A DNA stretch of 64,000 nt from JAVSMW01 sp032027005. Lineage in GTDB: Bacteria > Bacillota > Thermincolia > Thermincolales > UBA2595. How positions within the stretch are numbered: position 1 is the first letter of the stretch; each line of letters begins with the position of its first letter. Shown here one piece after another: positions 1 through 8,857 of the stretch. The notes beneath the pieces were generated by a model. It did not search any database, was not told the origin of the DNA, and worked only from the letters and a program-made list of their open reading frames with translations. Location: contig JAVSMW010000003.1 in assembly GCA_032027005.1 (NCBI GenBank), positions 229,499 to 293,498 on the forward strand, given 5' to 3'. The position numbers and the translations under genes were made by a program.

Positions 1-1704
1 TGTCCTGGCGGGATCTGCCGGGGCGGTTGCACCGCTGCCATGGTCTACTGTTTCTGTTTTCAGTGTTGTTCCGTTATAGTCCTCGAAGGTTACGGTGTAG
101 CTCGGGTCGGCTGTCCACTGGGCATACAGGGTTATGTTCCCTGCCCCCATGTAGAAGGTGGCTCCAGCCGCATATGCAGTTCCGCTGCCATCTGCCTCGG
201 TGTTCCATCCGCTAAAAGTATGGCCTGTCTTGACTAGGTCGCCGACGCCTGCTGCAGTTACCGCCGTGCCTTCCGCATAGGTGGTATCATCAGTCGGTAC
301 GCTGCCGCCGGTGTGCCCGTTTCCGTTGTAGGTAACGGTATACGCATCGGCCGCTGTGCCAGATAGTCTTACCGTCCGCGGGTGATTAAACGCGCTCGTT
401 GTAATAGACAATGCCCCAGTTTTACTGCCTGCCGAGGCAGGGGAAAAAGCGATTGTTACCTGACAGCTTTCATTACCATCCAATGTTCCTTCGTACGTTG
501 TCGTTAAGCTAAATTCTCCGCTTATGCTTATATCTTGAATTGTAATCGGACTTGATGATGTATTCGTTATAGTTACAGATTGCTGCATGCTGGAGGAGTC
601 AAAATATAATGCACTTTTCGACAAGTTTGGCGTATACCCTATCAATTCATCTTTATACGTAGATAAGTATATTTGCCCGTTTGAAGCGTATAAAAACATG
701 ATGTCACCATTGGTCGGGTTAATCCCAATATTGGACATGTTCGTTGTCGCGACTTCGTAATTTCCGTCAAAGGTATTTCCCAGATCATTGCTTATGGAAA
801 AATACACCTTGGTGCCGTCTGAATAACCGGTAACTATATTTCCGTATTCATCGGCCAGGACTGAGCGGCCATAATTATAAGAACTGTTGGGAAAATTCAA
901 CGTGGAACTGGTATTATCCCCCAAATTTATCTTTAGTGCGGTTGTCCCTTTTCCGGTAACAAATAAATACGTTCCATTCGGTCCGCTCGATAATGTGCCG
1001 ACCGAGTAATAAATTGAACCGCCACCGTTTTGCTGAGCGCCGAAGGAGGCTCCGTAATCCGTACTTTTAAAATAATAGACTGTAGGGTTGTCTTTCTGGA
1101 TGTATACATCGCCTGTTCGTGAATCCACATGAATGTCGGAAAAAGAAAATGTAGTAGAGAATGTATACGTTGAAAATTGTTGTCCGCTGTCGCTGCTTCT
1201 AGATAAGATTTTACCGTTTTTAGGTAAAATATATAAGCTATTTCCGTCAGTGGCCATATGTAAGCTTGAATTTGACGCAGAACCGGAATTCCCAATATTC
1301 TGAGGGCCAGAAAATGTTACTCCCCTGTCGGTGCTTCTGCTCAACCAAACATTGCCGCTTGTATCCGTCCAAGCCACATAAATTACATCATTGGAAGAAA
1401 CGGCGATTTCTGGCTGCCTGTTGGCAGGATCGACTTGAACACTTGGCTGAAAACTTCCCCCCTGATCTGAGCTGCGTGCTACGCGAATACCGTTACTTCC
1501 GTAAAATAGGGCATAAATTGTGCCGTCTGAGCTAACCGCTAGCTTCCGGGCGGTATTTCCATAATCAATTTTATTGTCGCTGCCGACATCACTGACCTGC
1601 ACATTGCTATTACGCACACTTGCATTTGTATAAGACTCTCCAAATAATAACATCATTACTGTAACGAAAAATAAGCAACCTACATAGCATAATTTTTTAA
1701 GCAA
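1..1704 (-). CDS. BNR-repeat cell-surface/secreted protein, C-terminus beyond window
   Basis: The frame is open from a TTG at 1704 to the window edge (568 codons). The TTG follows a GGGGGGA ribosome site. The first ~28 residues form a signal peptide (LKKLCYVGC, then a hydrophobic stretch). Residues ~30-350 carry repeated Asp-box (BNR) motifs: SSDQGGSF, STDRGVTF, SSDSGQQF, STDYGASF and SNDLGNTF. These are typical of sialidase-like beta-propellers. A choice-of-anchor-D/Ig-like module follows (VTITNTSSSPITI, then a segment ending VRLSGTA). Next is one InlB/Listeria-Bacteroides B-repeat (YTVTYNGNG to ITLYAQWTA), and a second begins before the edge (YTVTFEDYNG). The protein is therefore exported, probably wall- or surface-associated, and may bind glycans or protein. 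No sialidase catalytic residues were identified, so enzymatic activity is not claimed. The adjacent two-component pair may control it. Confidence 0.82.
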   Translation of the reverse strand, partial: MLKKLCYVGCLFFVTVMMLLFGESYTNASVRNSNVQVSDVGSDNKIDYGNTARKLAVSSDGTIYALFYGSNGIRVARSSDQGGSFQPSVQVDPANRQPEIAVSSNDVIYVAWTDTSGNVWLSRSTDRGVTFSGPQNIGNSGSASNSSLHMATDGNSLYILPKNGKILSRSSDSGQQFSTYTFSTTFSFSDIHVDSRTGDVYIQKDNPTVYYFKSTDYGASFGAQQNGGGSIYYSVGTLSSGPNGTYLFVTGKGTTALKINLGDNTSSTLNFPNSSYNYGRSVLADEYGNIVTGYSDGTKVYFSISNDLGNTFDGNYEVATTNMSNIGINPTNGDIMFLYASNGQIYLSTYKDELIGYTPNLSKSALYFDSSSMQQSVTITNTSSSPITIQDISISGEFSLTTTYEGTLDGNESCQVTIAFSPASAGSKTGALSITTSAFNHPRTVRLSGTAADAYTVTYNGNGHTGGSVPTDDTTYAEGTAVTAAGVGDLVKTGHTFSGWNTEADGSGTAYAAGATFYMGAGNITLYAQWTADPSYTVTFEDYNGTTLKTETVDHGSGATAPADPART

Positions 1705-1862
1705 ACAAAATCCCCCCAAATCCTTACAATAGAAATAACTGGCTTTCCTCAAAATTTAAAACACTACTGTCTAACCAAACATCCTTCGCTGAGCCTGACT
1801 GGATAACCGACTAATACAATTCCCTGCACCACCCCTGCCTAGGTCTGAGATTATTGATATTT

Positions 1863-1868
1863 ATTATA
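1863..1868 (-). promoter_or_regulatory. Candidate -10 box for the surface-protein gene
   Basis: On the minus strand a perfect TATAAT lies about 160 bp upstream of the TTG start at 1704. No good -35 sits 17 bp upstream, which fits an activator-dependent promoter. This is a sequence match only. Confidence 0.35.
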
Positions 1869-1892
1869 ATTTGAGCCGCTGACAGAATTCTG

Positions 1893-1925
1893 ACAAAATA
1901 AAAAAGACAACCTAAATAGTTGCCC
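1893..1925 (-). terminator. Rho-independent terminator of the two-component operon
   Basis: On the minus strand GGCAAC-loop-GTTGTC is followed by TTTTTTATTTT. It lies ~90 bp past the stop of the response regulator and separates it from the surface-protein gene. Confidence 0.6.
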
Positions 1926-1930
1926 TTATT

Positions 1931-1970
1931 CTCGAAATACCTCGATATTTCTCGATATTTGTCGTTTTTT
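1931..1970. repeat. Four 10-bp helically phased direct repeats (CTCGATATTT type)
   Basis: Four consecutive decamers start exactly 10 bp apart: CTCGAAATAC, CTCGATATTT, CTCGATATTT, GTCGTTTTTT. The phasing places all four on one helix face, 60-110 bp upstream of the candidate -10 of the surface-protein gene. SARP/BTAD activators are known to bind tandem direct repeats near one helical turn apart, and the neighbouring regulator is of that type. It may therefore be the binding site (inference). Confidence 0.5.
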
Positions 1971-2012
1971 GAGAATTTATGCAATAATTCCTTTTCTCCC
2001 CAACTTTTTGCT

Positions 2013-2891
2013 TTATTTCCCTTTAGCTCTCTGTATAGCAAACATATACTTTTTTCTTAACGCTACCTTTTTGGGTTCAGCCCAAAGCCATCCTTCCTTT
2101 TCCAGGTAATCTCCGGCATACAGGTTGACAGCCTGTTTTAGCACTGCGGCATCATTTGATGCTGCTGCCTTTTGCAGCAATCCTTCAAATTTGTCAACAT
2201 CGGTCAAGGCCTCTTCCATATGCAGGGTATAATGACTGCCCACATACTCAATACGAATCCGGCAGCCTTCATCAGCCTTCAATAGTTTGCGGACAGAATA
2301 CATGGCGGTCTGTAAATTCACCAGGGACTTTTTTGGCTCCAGACCGGGCCATAGAAGCTCGCAAAGCTTTTCCTTGTGCACAGGGTATTCCTTGTTCTGC
2401 AAAAGGTAGGCAAATAGCTCACTGGATTTTTGCCTGGTCCACTTAAACAGTTGATCCCCTATTCGGACAATAAATTTATCGAACATTTGAATGGAAATTC
2501 CGCCCGGTCGCTCTTCCGTATGAAGCTGGGCCAGCCTTTGTACCTTAAGTTTATCCAGGGCTTTACAGAGCCTATCCTCTCTGATGGGCTTTAAAATATA
2601 ATCAACAGCATTAACTTCAAAGGCTTCTGCCGCAAAGTGGTTATAAGCCGTAATAAAAGCAATTCCCACCCATGGGTAGAGGTTTGTTAATTTTTTAGCC
2701 AACTCCAGTCCATGAATGCCCGGCATCTCGATATCCAGCAGAGCTATATCAAAGGGTATTTTAGCAGCCTGGGCCATAGCCTCCAAAGCATTGCTGCAAA
2801 GCACATAAGTGCGGCACCCGGCGTATTTGTCTACATAATGCCCAATCTCCTCCAAGGAATCCCTTTCGTCATCCACAATGAGAATATTCAC
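2013..2891 (-). CDS. Response regulator with receiver, winged-helix and BTAD (SARP-like) domains
   Basis: This is a 292-residue protein. Residues 1-120 form a CheY-like receiver with acidic pocket D7/D8, phospho-acceptor D53 in LLDIEMPG and conserved K101 in DYILKP. Residues ~135-205 form an OmpR/SARP-type winged helix (FDKFIVRIGDQLFKW to ELLWPGLEPKKSL), followed by a bacterial transcriptional activation (BTAD) helical domain. Such proteins activate transcription after phosphorylation. The GTG start has an AAGGAG about 12 nt upstream. The gene lies 24 bp after the hybrid kinase on the same strand, so the two very probably form a pair. The likely target is the neighbouring surface protein, because of the phased repeats between them (inference). 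Confidence 0.85.
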   Translation of the reverse strand: MNILIVDDERDSLEEIGHYVDKYAGCRTYVLCSNALEAMAQAAKIPFDIALLDIEMPGIHGLELAKKLTNLYPWVGIAFITAYNHFAAEAFEVNAVDYILKPIREDRLCKALDKLKVQRLAQLHTEERPGGISIQMFDKFIVRIGDQLFKWTRQKSSELFAYLLQNKEYPVHKEKLCELLWPGLEPKKSLVNLQTAMYSVRKLLKADEGCRIRIEYVGSHYTLHMEEALTDVDKFEGLLQKAAASNDAAVLKQAVNLYAGDYLEKEGWLWAEPKKVALRKKYMFAIQRAKGK

Positions 2892-2915
2892 CGGTTACCC
2901 ATTCTCCTTTTTTCA

Positions 2916-5900
2916 TCATCTTAAAGGTATCGCCAGTTCAACCATTGTTCCCCTGCCCGGGCCCCCGGTCACCTCGAGACCTTTCCCATATAACACTATA
3001 AGTCTTCGATGGATATTGATTAATCCCACACCGGAATTCGTCCCTTGACCGGCTAAAAGGCCCTTAACTTTTTCCTCTTCCATGCCAAGGCCATTGTCAC
3101 TTACTGATATTTTCACAACATTTCCTATCTTACCTACTAAAATTCTAATCTTCCCCCCCTCGATCAGGGGCATGATTCCATGCCTGACCGCATTTTCCAC
3201 CAATGGTTGGATGGAGAGCATCGGTATAGGGCAATCCACGTCGTCATCTATGGCAAACTCAACGACAAGCCTTTGCTTGAAACGTACCTGCTCAATGGCC
3301 AGATACGCCCTGACAAGCTCCAGTTCTTTTCGCAGGGTAGTAAGCCCGTCATCATGCTTAAAATTGAAGCTGCCGCGTAAATAGTCGGACAGATACAGCA
3401 CCAGTTCTTTCGCCTTCTTCGGTGCTCTGAGGCTTAGGGATGAAATAACACTTAGGGCATTGAAGATAAAGTGGGGCTTGATTTGGGCCTGCAGAAACAA
3501 TAATTCCGCGGAAACCTTATCACGTACCAGCGCTTTTAGCTGCACCAAAGTTTTGACTCTGGCCCGCAGTTCTTCCGAGGCAAAGGGTTTTTTCAGAAAA
3601 TCGTTGGCTCCCATAAGTAATCCTGCCTTCAGGTCCTCATTCTGAGCGCGGGCCGTGAGAATCAATACAGGTAAATCTATCTGGGAATATCTCTCCCGCA
3701 GCCTTTTTAATACTTCAAAGCCTGTCATTTCCGGCATCATAATATCCAAAAGCAGCAGATCGAACTTACATCCGTTATCTAACAAGTCTAAGACCGCCTG
3801 TCCGGAATTCACCCCTCTTAAACTGTATCCCACCGGTGCAAGAACGTTCACAATCGCATGCAGGTTCGCCGGGTCGTCATCTACTGCGAGGATGCTGAAG
3901 CCAATGCTGCCTGCAATATCCACATTTAATGCTTCCGTTCTATGTTGTACCAGGGAGGTATTTACGACCTTTGTCCGAAAGCGCAGACTCACATTATCCG
4001 CTGGATCCGGTGAAACAGGCAGCGAAAAAATAAAATTTGACCCTTTATTTAGTTCTGAAGAAACTGTAATCCTGCCGCCATGAAGTTCTACAAGCTTTTG
4101 GGTTATGGGCAGGCCCAGCCCTGAACCCTCGTATCCCCTGGACGGCTCACTGTGCACTTGGGTAAAAGCTTCAAAAATATACGTTAATTTCTCCTTAGGG
4201 ATACCAACTCCAGAATCCTCTATAGAAACCTCAATCCTTCCTTTCTTAATTTCCGCGCTGGCTGTCACATGCCCCTTGGCTGTAAATTTTACTGCATTTC
4301 CAATCAGGTTAAATAATATCTGCCCTAGTCTTTCTTCATCTGCCAACACCGCCGGAATATCCTGCGGCATCTTATTATGTAAAGTTACATCTTTACCTTT
4401 TAACTGAAACTCCAGGACATGAATAACGGCAGATACTGTAGTATACAGGTCCACCGGTCTTAAATCCAGTTTGATTTCGCCCTGCTTGATTCTGGAAATA
4501 TCCAGAATGTCATTGATTAAATTATACAGACGATGACCTGACCGCTCGACTATTGCCAGGTTTTCTCTTTGATTACCGGTAAGATTTCCTGTATCTTCCG
4601 CCAAAATCGATTTTGTAATATTGATAATGCCATTAAGCGGTGTACGCAGTTCATGGGAAGTGTTAGCCAAAAATTCGTCCTTGAGCCTGTCCACCTGCAT
4701 CAATTCATATTCAGCTCTTTTTCTCCTGGCCCTGTTAATCAAAAGAGCAATAATTGTGAGGGTTTGCAGAATCAATACAACAGCAGCACCAATAATATAG
4801 CCACGATATTGCTCCCAAACACCGATCTCCCTGTATTCAATTTTACAGCCTGCCGGCAGGCTGTGTTCATTTATACCCCAATGTTTTAAAGCCCGCCAGT
4901 CAAAAATCCATGCACCGGCTGGAGCACGAAATACCTGGCCGTCAAAAGGCTTCTGACCTGACAAAATACCCATCACCACCTGGGCAGCATTTTGTCCGGT
5001 GGTCGCAAAATCATTAAGATAGCCCCCGATCATTCCACCACCAAGATACTGGCGGTTGATTCCATACACCGGCACTTTTACCTCCTGGCAGATGGTTTGA
5101 ATAACTTCTGCAGGGACAAAAACTTTGCCTTCGACATCTGAAAACCACTGCAGATACAAAACCGCCGAATCGTCTTCCGTGTTTCTTATCTGCTCCAGCA
5201 TTTGCTCATAGGGCAGCTTGTTCAGAAACACAAACTCTACCCTGTCTTGATATTTACACCGAACTTCCATGACACGTTTAAGTTTGTTACGTTCATCCAC
5301 GGAATCTCCGATTACTATATAGATTGTTTTAGTTAATGGTCTGGTCTTCAGGATAAGCTGAATATTCCTGTCAACTTCAATAGACTGGGGAATCGCCACA
5401 TAATTTGCCGGCATGGTTGTGACGGGGAGATTATCTTCATTCCATGCGATTATGACCGGTACGCCAGGAAACAGATTCTGCCCGGTTTTCAAGGTAAGCG
5501 GATATAAATCATTAGAAGCAATAATGAAATCAGGCTGGTTTTTTATGTATTTCACTTTTAGATACTGCGCTATATTGGCAAAATACTCTTCTTTGTTGGG
5601 ATAACGGGCTAAATTCAGATACTCAAAGGAGTACCTGAATTTATACTGGGAATTCTCCGTTAATTTGCTTTTTAAACCAGTATTGTATTGTTCATGGGCC
5701 GGATGGTCGGATGAAAAAGAATGTAAGAGCAGGATATGCTTTTCTACCGGACCTGCAGCAAAAACAACTGATACCCGAAAACACATCAAAAATGTTATAA
5801 CAATTACCGGAAGGATAATTGTCTGGTGCAATCTTATGAGCAACAAAACTCCTCCCATGCTGCAATGAGCCTGTTTATGGTTTATAGTAACAGTCCCCAT
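2916..5900 (-). CDS. Hybrid sensor kinase: ABC-substrate-binding-like sensor, HisKA kinase, receiver, LytS-type kinase
   Basis: This is a very large (994 aa) membrane kinase. An N-terminal signal/TM segment (residues ~20-48) precedes an extracellular domain resembling ABC-transporter substrate-binding proteins (residues ~50-365). A second TM segment (GYIIGAAVVLILQTL) follows. Next come a HisKA dimerisation domain with NTSHELRTPLNG, an HATPase_c (GSGLGLPITQKLVELHGG) and a receiver (AVDDDPAN, LLLLDIMMPEMTG). The C-terminus is a second kinase module of the LytS/His_kinase class (QAQIKPHFIFNALSVI, then its own ATPase with GVGLINIHRRL). Two different phosphotransfer modules in one chain is unusual. 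The true start could be internal: a GGGAGGAG lies just before TTG codons near 5843, and the first ATG has its GGAGG only 1 nt away. Confidence 0.8.
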   Translation of the reverse strand: MGTVTINHKQAHCSMGGVLLLIRLHQTIILPVIVITFLMCFRVSVVFAAGPVEKHILLLHSFSSDHPAHEQYNTGLKSKLTENSQYKFRYSFEYLNLARYPNKEEYFANIAQYLKVKYIKNQPDFIIASNDLYPLTLKTGQNLFPGVPVIIAWNEDNLPVTTMPANYVAIPQSIEVDRNIQLILKTRPLTKTIYIVIGDSVDERNKLKRVMEVRCKYQDRVEFVFLNKLPYEQMLEQIRNTEDDSAVLYLQWFSDVEGKVFVPAEVIQTICQEVKVPVYGINRQYLGGGMIGGYLNDFATTGQNAAQVVMGILSGQKPFDGQVFRAPAGAWIFDWRALKHWGINEHSLPAGCKIEYREIGVWEQYRGYIIGAAVVLILQTLTIIALLINRARRKRAEYELMQVDRLKDEFLANTSHELRTPLNGIINITKSILAEDTGNLTGNQRENLAIVERSGHRLYNLINDILDISRIKQGEIKLDLRPVDLYTTVSAVIHVLEFQLKGKDVTLHNKMPQDIPAVLADEERLGQILFNLIGNAVKFTAKGHVTASAEIKKGRIEVSIEDSGVGIPKEKLTYIFEAFTQVHSEPSRGYEGSGLGLPITQKLVELHGGRITVSSELNKGSNFIFSLPVSPDPADNVSLRFRTKVVNTSLVQHRTEALNVDIAGSIGFSILAVDDDPANLHAIVNVLAPVGYSLRGVNSGQAVLDLLDNGCKFDLLLLDIMMPEMTGFEVLKRLRERYSQIDLPVLILTARAQNEDLKAGLLMGANDFLKKPFASEELRARVKTLVQLKALVRDKVSAELLFLQAQIKPHFIFNALSVISSLSLRAPKKAKELVLYLSDYLRGSFNFKHDDGLTTLRKELELVRAYLAIEQVRFKQRLVVEFAIDDDVDCPIPMLSIQPLVENAVRHGIMPLIEGGKIRILVGKIGNVVKISVSDNGLGMEEEKVKGLLAGQGTNSGVGLINIHRRLIVLYGKGLEVTGGPGRGTMVELAIPLR

Positions 5901-6090
5901 GCCTCCAATAAGCTTTAAATGAAGCTAAGGTACCTCATATTTCCAATGATAATAGAATACATTTTATAGAATTAGTTCCTGATATGATGTAATTTAAATC
6001 ACTTTTGACAAGGATTAATTCCGCTATAATTACTATTAAACAAAACATTTCCTTGCTTCCTCCGGGGAAAAAGGCATAAAATTATGTAGC

Positions 6091-6117
6091 AAAAAAAAAT
6101 CAAGGCGTTAGGCCTTG
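6091..6117 (-). terminator. Terminator downstream of the radical SAM cluster
   Basis: On the minus strand CAAGGC-CTAAC-GCCTTG is followed by ATTTTTTTTT. It sits 75 bp beyond the stop of the radical SAM gene and ends the six-gene minus-strand cluster. The rest of 5901-6191 holds AT-rich promoter-like sequence for the kinase and nothing else recognised. Confidence 0.75.
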
Positions 6118-6191
6118 AATATAAAAATTTTTCCTGATTGCTCAAATTTTTGGAACTGCACCGTTCCCTCCAACATCGACACCGCTAAAAT

Positions 6192-7061
6192 TTACTGGCC
6201 ACAGCTGGTCCCGGTGGCAAAGCAGCTATTACAGTATTCATAATGCAAATCATAGCTTGTCCCATGAACCTCAGCCAAATCGACAGAAAGTCTGGCTTCC
6301 GGGACATCCACCAGAATAGGGCAGGGAAAAATACCTGCCTTGCTTACAGCAATCCCAAAATTGCACTGGACTGTGGCAGCCCGCTCCGCAACTTGGTCCG
6401 GGCTGGCCTCAGGAGAAACACAGCCGTTAAAACGCCCCTTGGCATAAGCGGCAATTACCTTCAATCCGGCAATTTTCAATCGATAATCTGCCGCCAGGCT
6501 GGTTCGGAAATCATTTTCTAAGCACCTGGTCCCGCTGCTATCCAAACTCCCTCCTGATTTGTTTACATAGGCTATCCATGGTGTGATTCCTTCATTGTTA
6601 AGATGTTTAATCCCTTTGATGGCCCGCGCAAAGTTCCCGGTGCCCCGGTAATCATCATGATTCCCCGGTGTGTAGCATTCAAGACTTACTCTGAGCACCA
6701 GGCCCTGTCCAGTGTAACGGGCTAACCACCCGGCGGTTTTGGCATCAATTAGTGTGCCATTTGTCAGAATTGTCAACGGCACCGCCTTGTCTCGCCGGTA
6801 ATACCATTCCAGAAAGCCCGGCAGTCCCGTCCATAACAGCGGCTCCCCACCTGTCAGGTAGACAGCCTTAACCCCCTGCGCCATGGCAGCTTCAACATAT
6901 TCCCGGCACTCTATCATACTCAGTTCGCCATAACTTTCTTTTTCTGGTGAACAGGAAAACAGGCAGTGCCTACACTGTAGATTGCATCTATAGAGCACAT
7001 GCAGCCATAATTCCTGTAAAGATTGACAAGTCACGGTTCTGGTAACCGGTCCACAGTTCAT
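6192..7061 (-). CDS. Radical SAM protein with Cys-rich (SPASM/twitch-like) C-terminus
   Basis: The chosen ATG lies 9 nt after GGAGG, and the upstream gene's stop overlaps this ribosome site. C26-x3-C30-x2-C33 (CNLQCRHC) is the canonical radical SAM [4Fe-4S] motif. TGGEPLL is the SAM-binding GGEP motif, and TNGTLID follows. The C-terminus has cysteines in a SPASM/twitch-like arrangement (VQCNFG, GIFPCPIL, CNSCFATGTSC) but ends two residues after the last Cys, so the auxiliary-cluster motif is shortened. Substrate is unknown. It is last in a cluster with a C_GCAxxG redox protein, membrane proteins and glycosyltransferases. It is not recognisable as the arsenosugar enzyme ArsS. Confidence 0.75.
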   Translation of the reverse strand: MNCGPVTRTVTCQSLQELWLHVLYRCNLQCRHCLFSCSPEKESYGELSMIECREYVEAAMAQGVKAVYLTGGEPLLWTGLPGFLEWYYRRDKAVPLTILTNGTLIDAKTAGWLARYTGQGLVLRVSLECYTPGNHDDYRGTGNFARAIKGIKHLNNEGITPWIAYVNKSGGSLDSSGTRCLENDFRTSLAADYRLKIAGLKVIAAYAKGRFNGCVSPEASPDQVAERAATVQCNFGIAVSKAGIFPCPILVDVPEARLSVDLAEVHGTSYDLHYEYCNSCFATGTSCGQ

Positions 7062-7067
7062 TATCAA

Positions 7068-7472
7068 TTACCTCCATTTCCGAAGCCACAGGCCATTGCC
7101 AGCCAACATGGCAATTACCAGCAGCATGTTTACCTGAGATAAGCTCATTTGGCCTAGACCAAAGCCCTCCCGCAAAAGAACGGCCGGTATAACCGAAATT
7201 GCCCCGGTGTCTAAGCCGTAAATTCCTAAAAAGGGGATTACTGCTGCAGCCTGAGGCAATATCCTCAGCCATCTGTTTGGCCTGCTGTCAAGCTTTAATG
7301 CGGCAATTACAGCACCTAGACTGCAAAGTGGTATTAACAGGGCCACATTAAATCTCATTTCTATCCACACTGACATTCCCAATAACAGAGCGGCAGAATA
7401 GCCCCCCATAAAACCCGCATATCCAAATTTGCAAAGCCTCTCAAATCTATTCAATGCGTTCACCAACATCAT
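7068..7472 (-). CDS. Small integral membrane protein, unknown function
   Basis: The product is 134 residues with about four hydrophobic helices (GYAGFMGGYSAALLLGMSV, FNVALLIPLCSLGAVIAAL, a central AAAVIPFLGIYG, and a C-terminal VNMLLVIAMLAGNGLWL). It resembles no family I can name. The start overlaps the end of the C_GCAxxG gene by 26 bp, and the stop is in the ribosome site of the radical SAM gene, so it is translationally coupled on both sides. A TTG at 7454 is an alternative start. Confidence 0.6.
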   Translation of the reverse strand: MMLVNALNRFERLCKFGYAGFMGGYSAALLLGMSVWIEMRFNVALLIPLCSLGAVIAALKLDSRPNRWLRILPQAAAVIPFLGIYGLDTGAISVIPAVLLREGFGLGQMSLSQVNMLLVIAMLAGNGLWLRKWR

Positions 7473-7899
7473 TCAACAGCTCATATAAAAGGCCTGCCGA
7501 AAACCCGGTCAACTCACGGCATTCCCTGTTCCATAACTTTCCGATAAAGGATTGTTTCCGGCGAATCACCCGGCAGCAGGTTGAGCCGAATTTGCCGACA
7601 AACCCTGCCCGGAAGCGTTCGGCCAAAGGCAGGTCACGCTTGTAGTCACCGGCCTGGTACCCTAAAATCATGATCCCCCCTGCCAGGGCCCCACATATAC
7701 AGCCAGATTCGGCAATTCCTTCCCGGAAGAACCGCCCCAGGCGGTAAGTATCTTCCGGCAGGGGCAGCCGCAATTCTTCAATACTGGCCTTAAGCATACT
7801 CTCACAGCAGTTCAGGCCCTCCCGGTAAAGTTCCTCTGCCCGGGCGGCAATCTTTTCCATGGTTTCAGTTTTAGCGGCGTAATTATTGCTTGGTGACAA
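7447..7899 (-). CDS. C_GCAxxG_C_C family redox-active protein
   Basis: The hallmark motif is present as SGCICGALAGGIMILG. It is preceded by a paired NCCES and followed by STCCRV and NRECRE, as in the family, which is thought to bind an iron-sulfur cluster or act in thiol redox chemistry. The best start is a TTG at 7899, six nt after AGGAGG; an ATG at 7860 has no ribosome site. The first codons overlap the end of the flippase-like gene (stop at 7883). The family is often found near radical SAM or electron-transfer genes in anaerobes. A function beyond redox is not deducible. Confidence 0.8.
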   Translation of the reverse strand: MSPSNNYAAKTETMEKIAARAEELYREGLNCCESMLKASIEELRLPLPEDTYRLGRFFREGIAESGCICGALAGGIMILGYQAGDYKRDLPLAERFRAGFVGKFGSTCCRVIRRKQSFIGKLWNRECRELTGFSAGLLYELLNDVGERIE

Positions 7900-8857
7900 C
7901 GAACTCCTCCTTTCCCCCGTCAAGGGCAAAAATTAATCCTCCCATCAAACTCACAGCTGTAACTATCATGAAAAACAGCACAGACAAGGTCATGGCCTGA
8001 CCCGGTGAAAGACCGAGCGGTCCAAACAACACTACATATGCGCCTTCCCTGATGCCCAGCCCGTTGATCGATACAGGAATCATGGAAACAGCGGAAATCA
8101 GAGGCACAACCAAGGTACACTGCCACAAGCTGACACTGTGGATATTCATAGCGTGCAGCAGGTAATAATTAATAAATACGATCGATAATTGAAATAAAAC
8201 CGACCAGGCAATTACCTTTAGAACCGCCCCGGGCTTGGACCGGTAATACTGAATGACGGCATTTACCTTTTTTAATTTTTGCACCACCTTTTGCCAGCGC
8301 TCCCAGGGCAGCTTTGTCAATGGCCGCAAAACAGCCGGGTTAACAAATATATATAGGACAGCCAAACAAAGGGCCAGACAGATTATTAAAGGTCGCCATG
8401 TATTGCCCAAGATCATGCGGTTCGGGATTAACGCACAAACCGCCAGGAGAATCAGGCCAACAGTGGCAAGTAATCGTTCCACAATAACCGAAGCCGCCGA
8501 CTCACTGTGATTATCAATAATTTTGCCGACCCGGTACATTCGCATTAAGTCTCCGCCCATACTGGAAGGCAGGAAATTGTTCATAAACAAACCAACAAAG
8601 TAGATTTTAGTCAGGGCCGTCAGAGGTAGCCCCCACCCCCTGGCCGACAACAGGAGCCGCCATTTATATGCACTTAGGACCACTGCCCCCAGCGTCAATC
8701 CTATGCCAAAAATCAGCGGCACATGGTTCAGCTGCCATATAATGCCAATCATTTCGTTGATATCGGTCTTACTAAGGAGAAAAAGTATCAGGGCTGCAGT
8801 GACAAACACTTTGACTAAAATGCTGCCTTTTTTCTCTGCCGGATGCTTAGGAGACAT
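7883..8857 (-). CDS. Lysylphosphatidylglycerol-synthase-like flippase membrane protein (UPF0104)
   Basis: This ~325-residue polytopic protein has roughly eight hydrophobic helices and the family signatures NNFLPSSMGGDLMRMY and SINGLGIREGAYVVLFG. They belong to the MprF-flippase/UPF0104 (TIGR00374) family, whose members flip or transport lipid-linked substrates. The ATG at 8857 has GGAG eight nt upstream; the GTG at 8866 is too close to that site. It overlaps the TVP38 stop by 11 bp, so the two are cotranscribed. With nearby glycosyltransferases it may handle a modified lipid (inference). Confidence 0.8.
   Translation of the reverse strand: MSPKHPAEKKGSILVKVFVTAALILFLLSKTDINEMIGIIWQLNHVPLIFGIGLTLGAVVLSAYKWRLLLSARGWGLPLTALTKIYFVGLFMNNFLPSSMGGDLMRMYRVGKIIDNHSESAASVIVERLLATVGLILLAVCALIPNRMILGNTWRPLIICLALCLAVLYIFVNPAVLRPLTKLPWERWQKVVQKLKKVNAVIQYYRSKPGAVLKVIAWSVLFQLSIVFINYYLLHAMNIHSVSLWQCTLVVPLISAVSMIPVSINGLGIREGAYVVLFGPLGLSPGQAMTLSVLFFMIVTAVSLMGGLIFALDGGKEEFVVTKQ

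Noticed and set aside
933..1295. Minus-strand 120-codon frame
   Set aside because: It is an out-of-frame shadow of the BNR surface protein, which is open in another minus-strand frame with signal peptide and Asp-boxes.
1811..2041. Minus-strand 76-codon frame after the response regulator
   Set aside because: It overlaps the regulator's end, has no ribosome site and spans the terminator and phased repeats.
6192..7061. Radical SAM protein as ArsS (arsenosugar synthase)
   Set aside because: The size and Cys pattern do not fit the ArsS selenodomain, and arsM lies about 19 kb away; only the neighbouring glycosyltransferases suggest that association.
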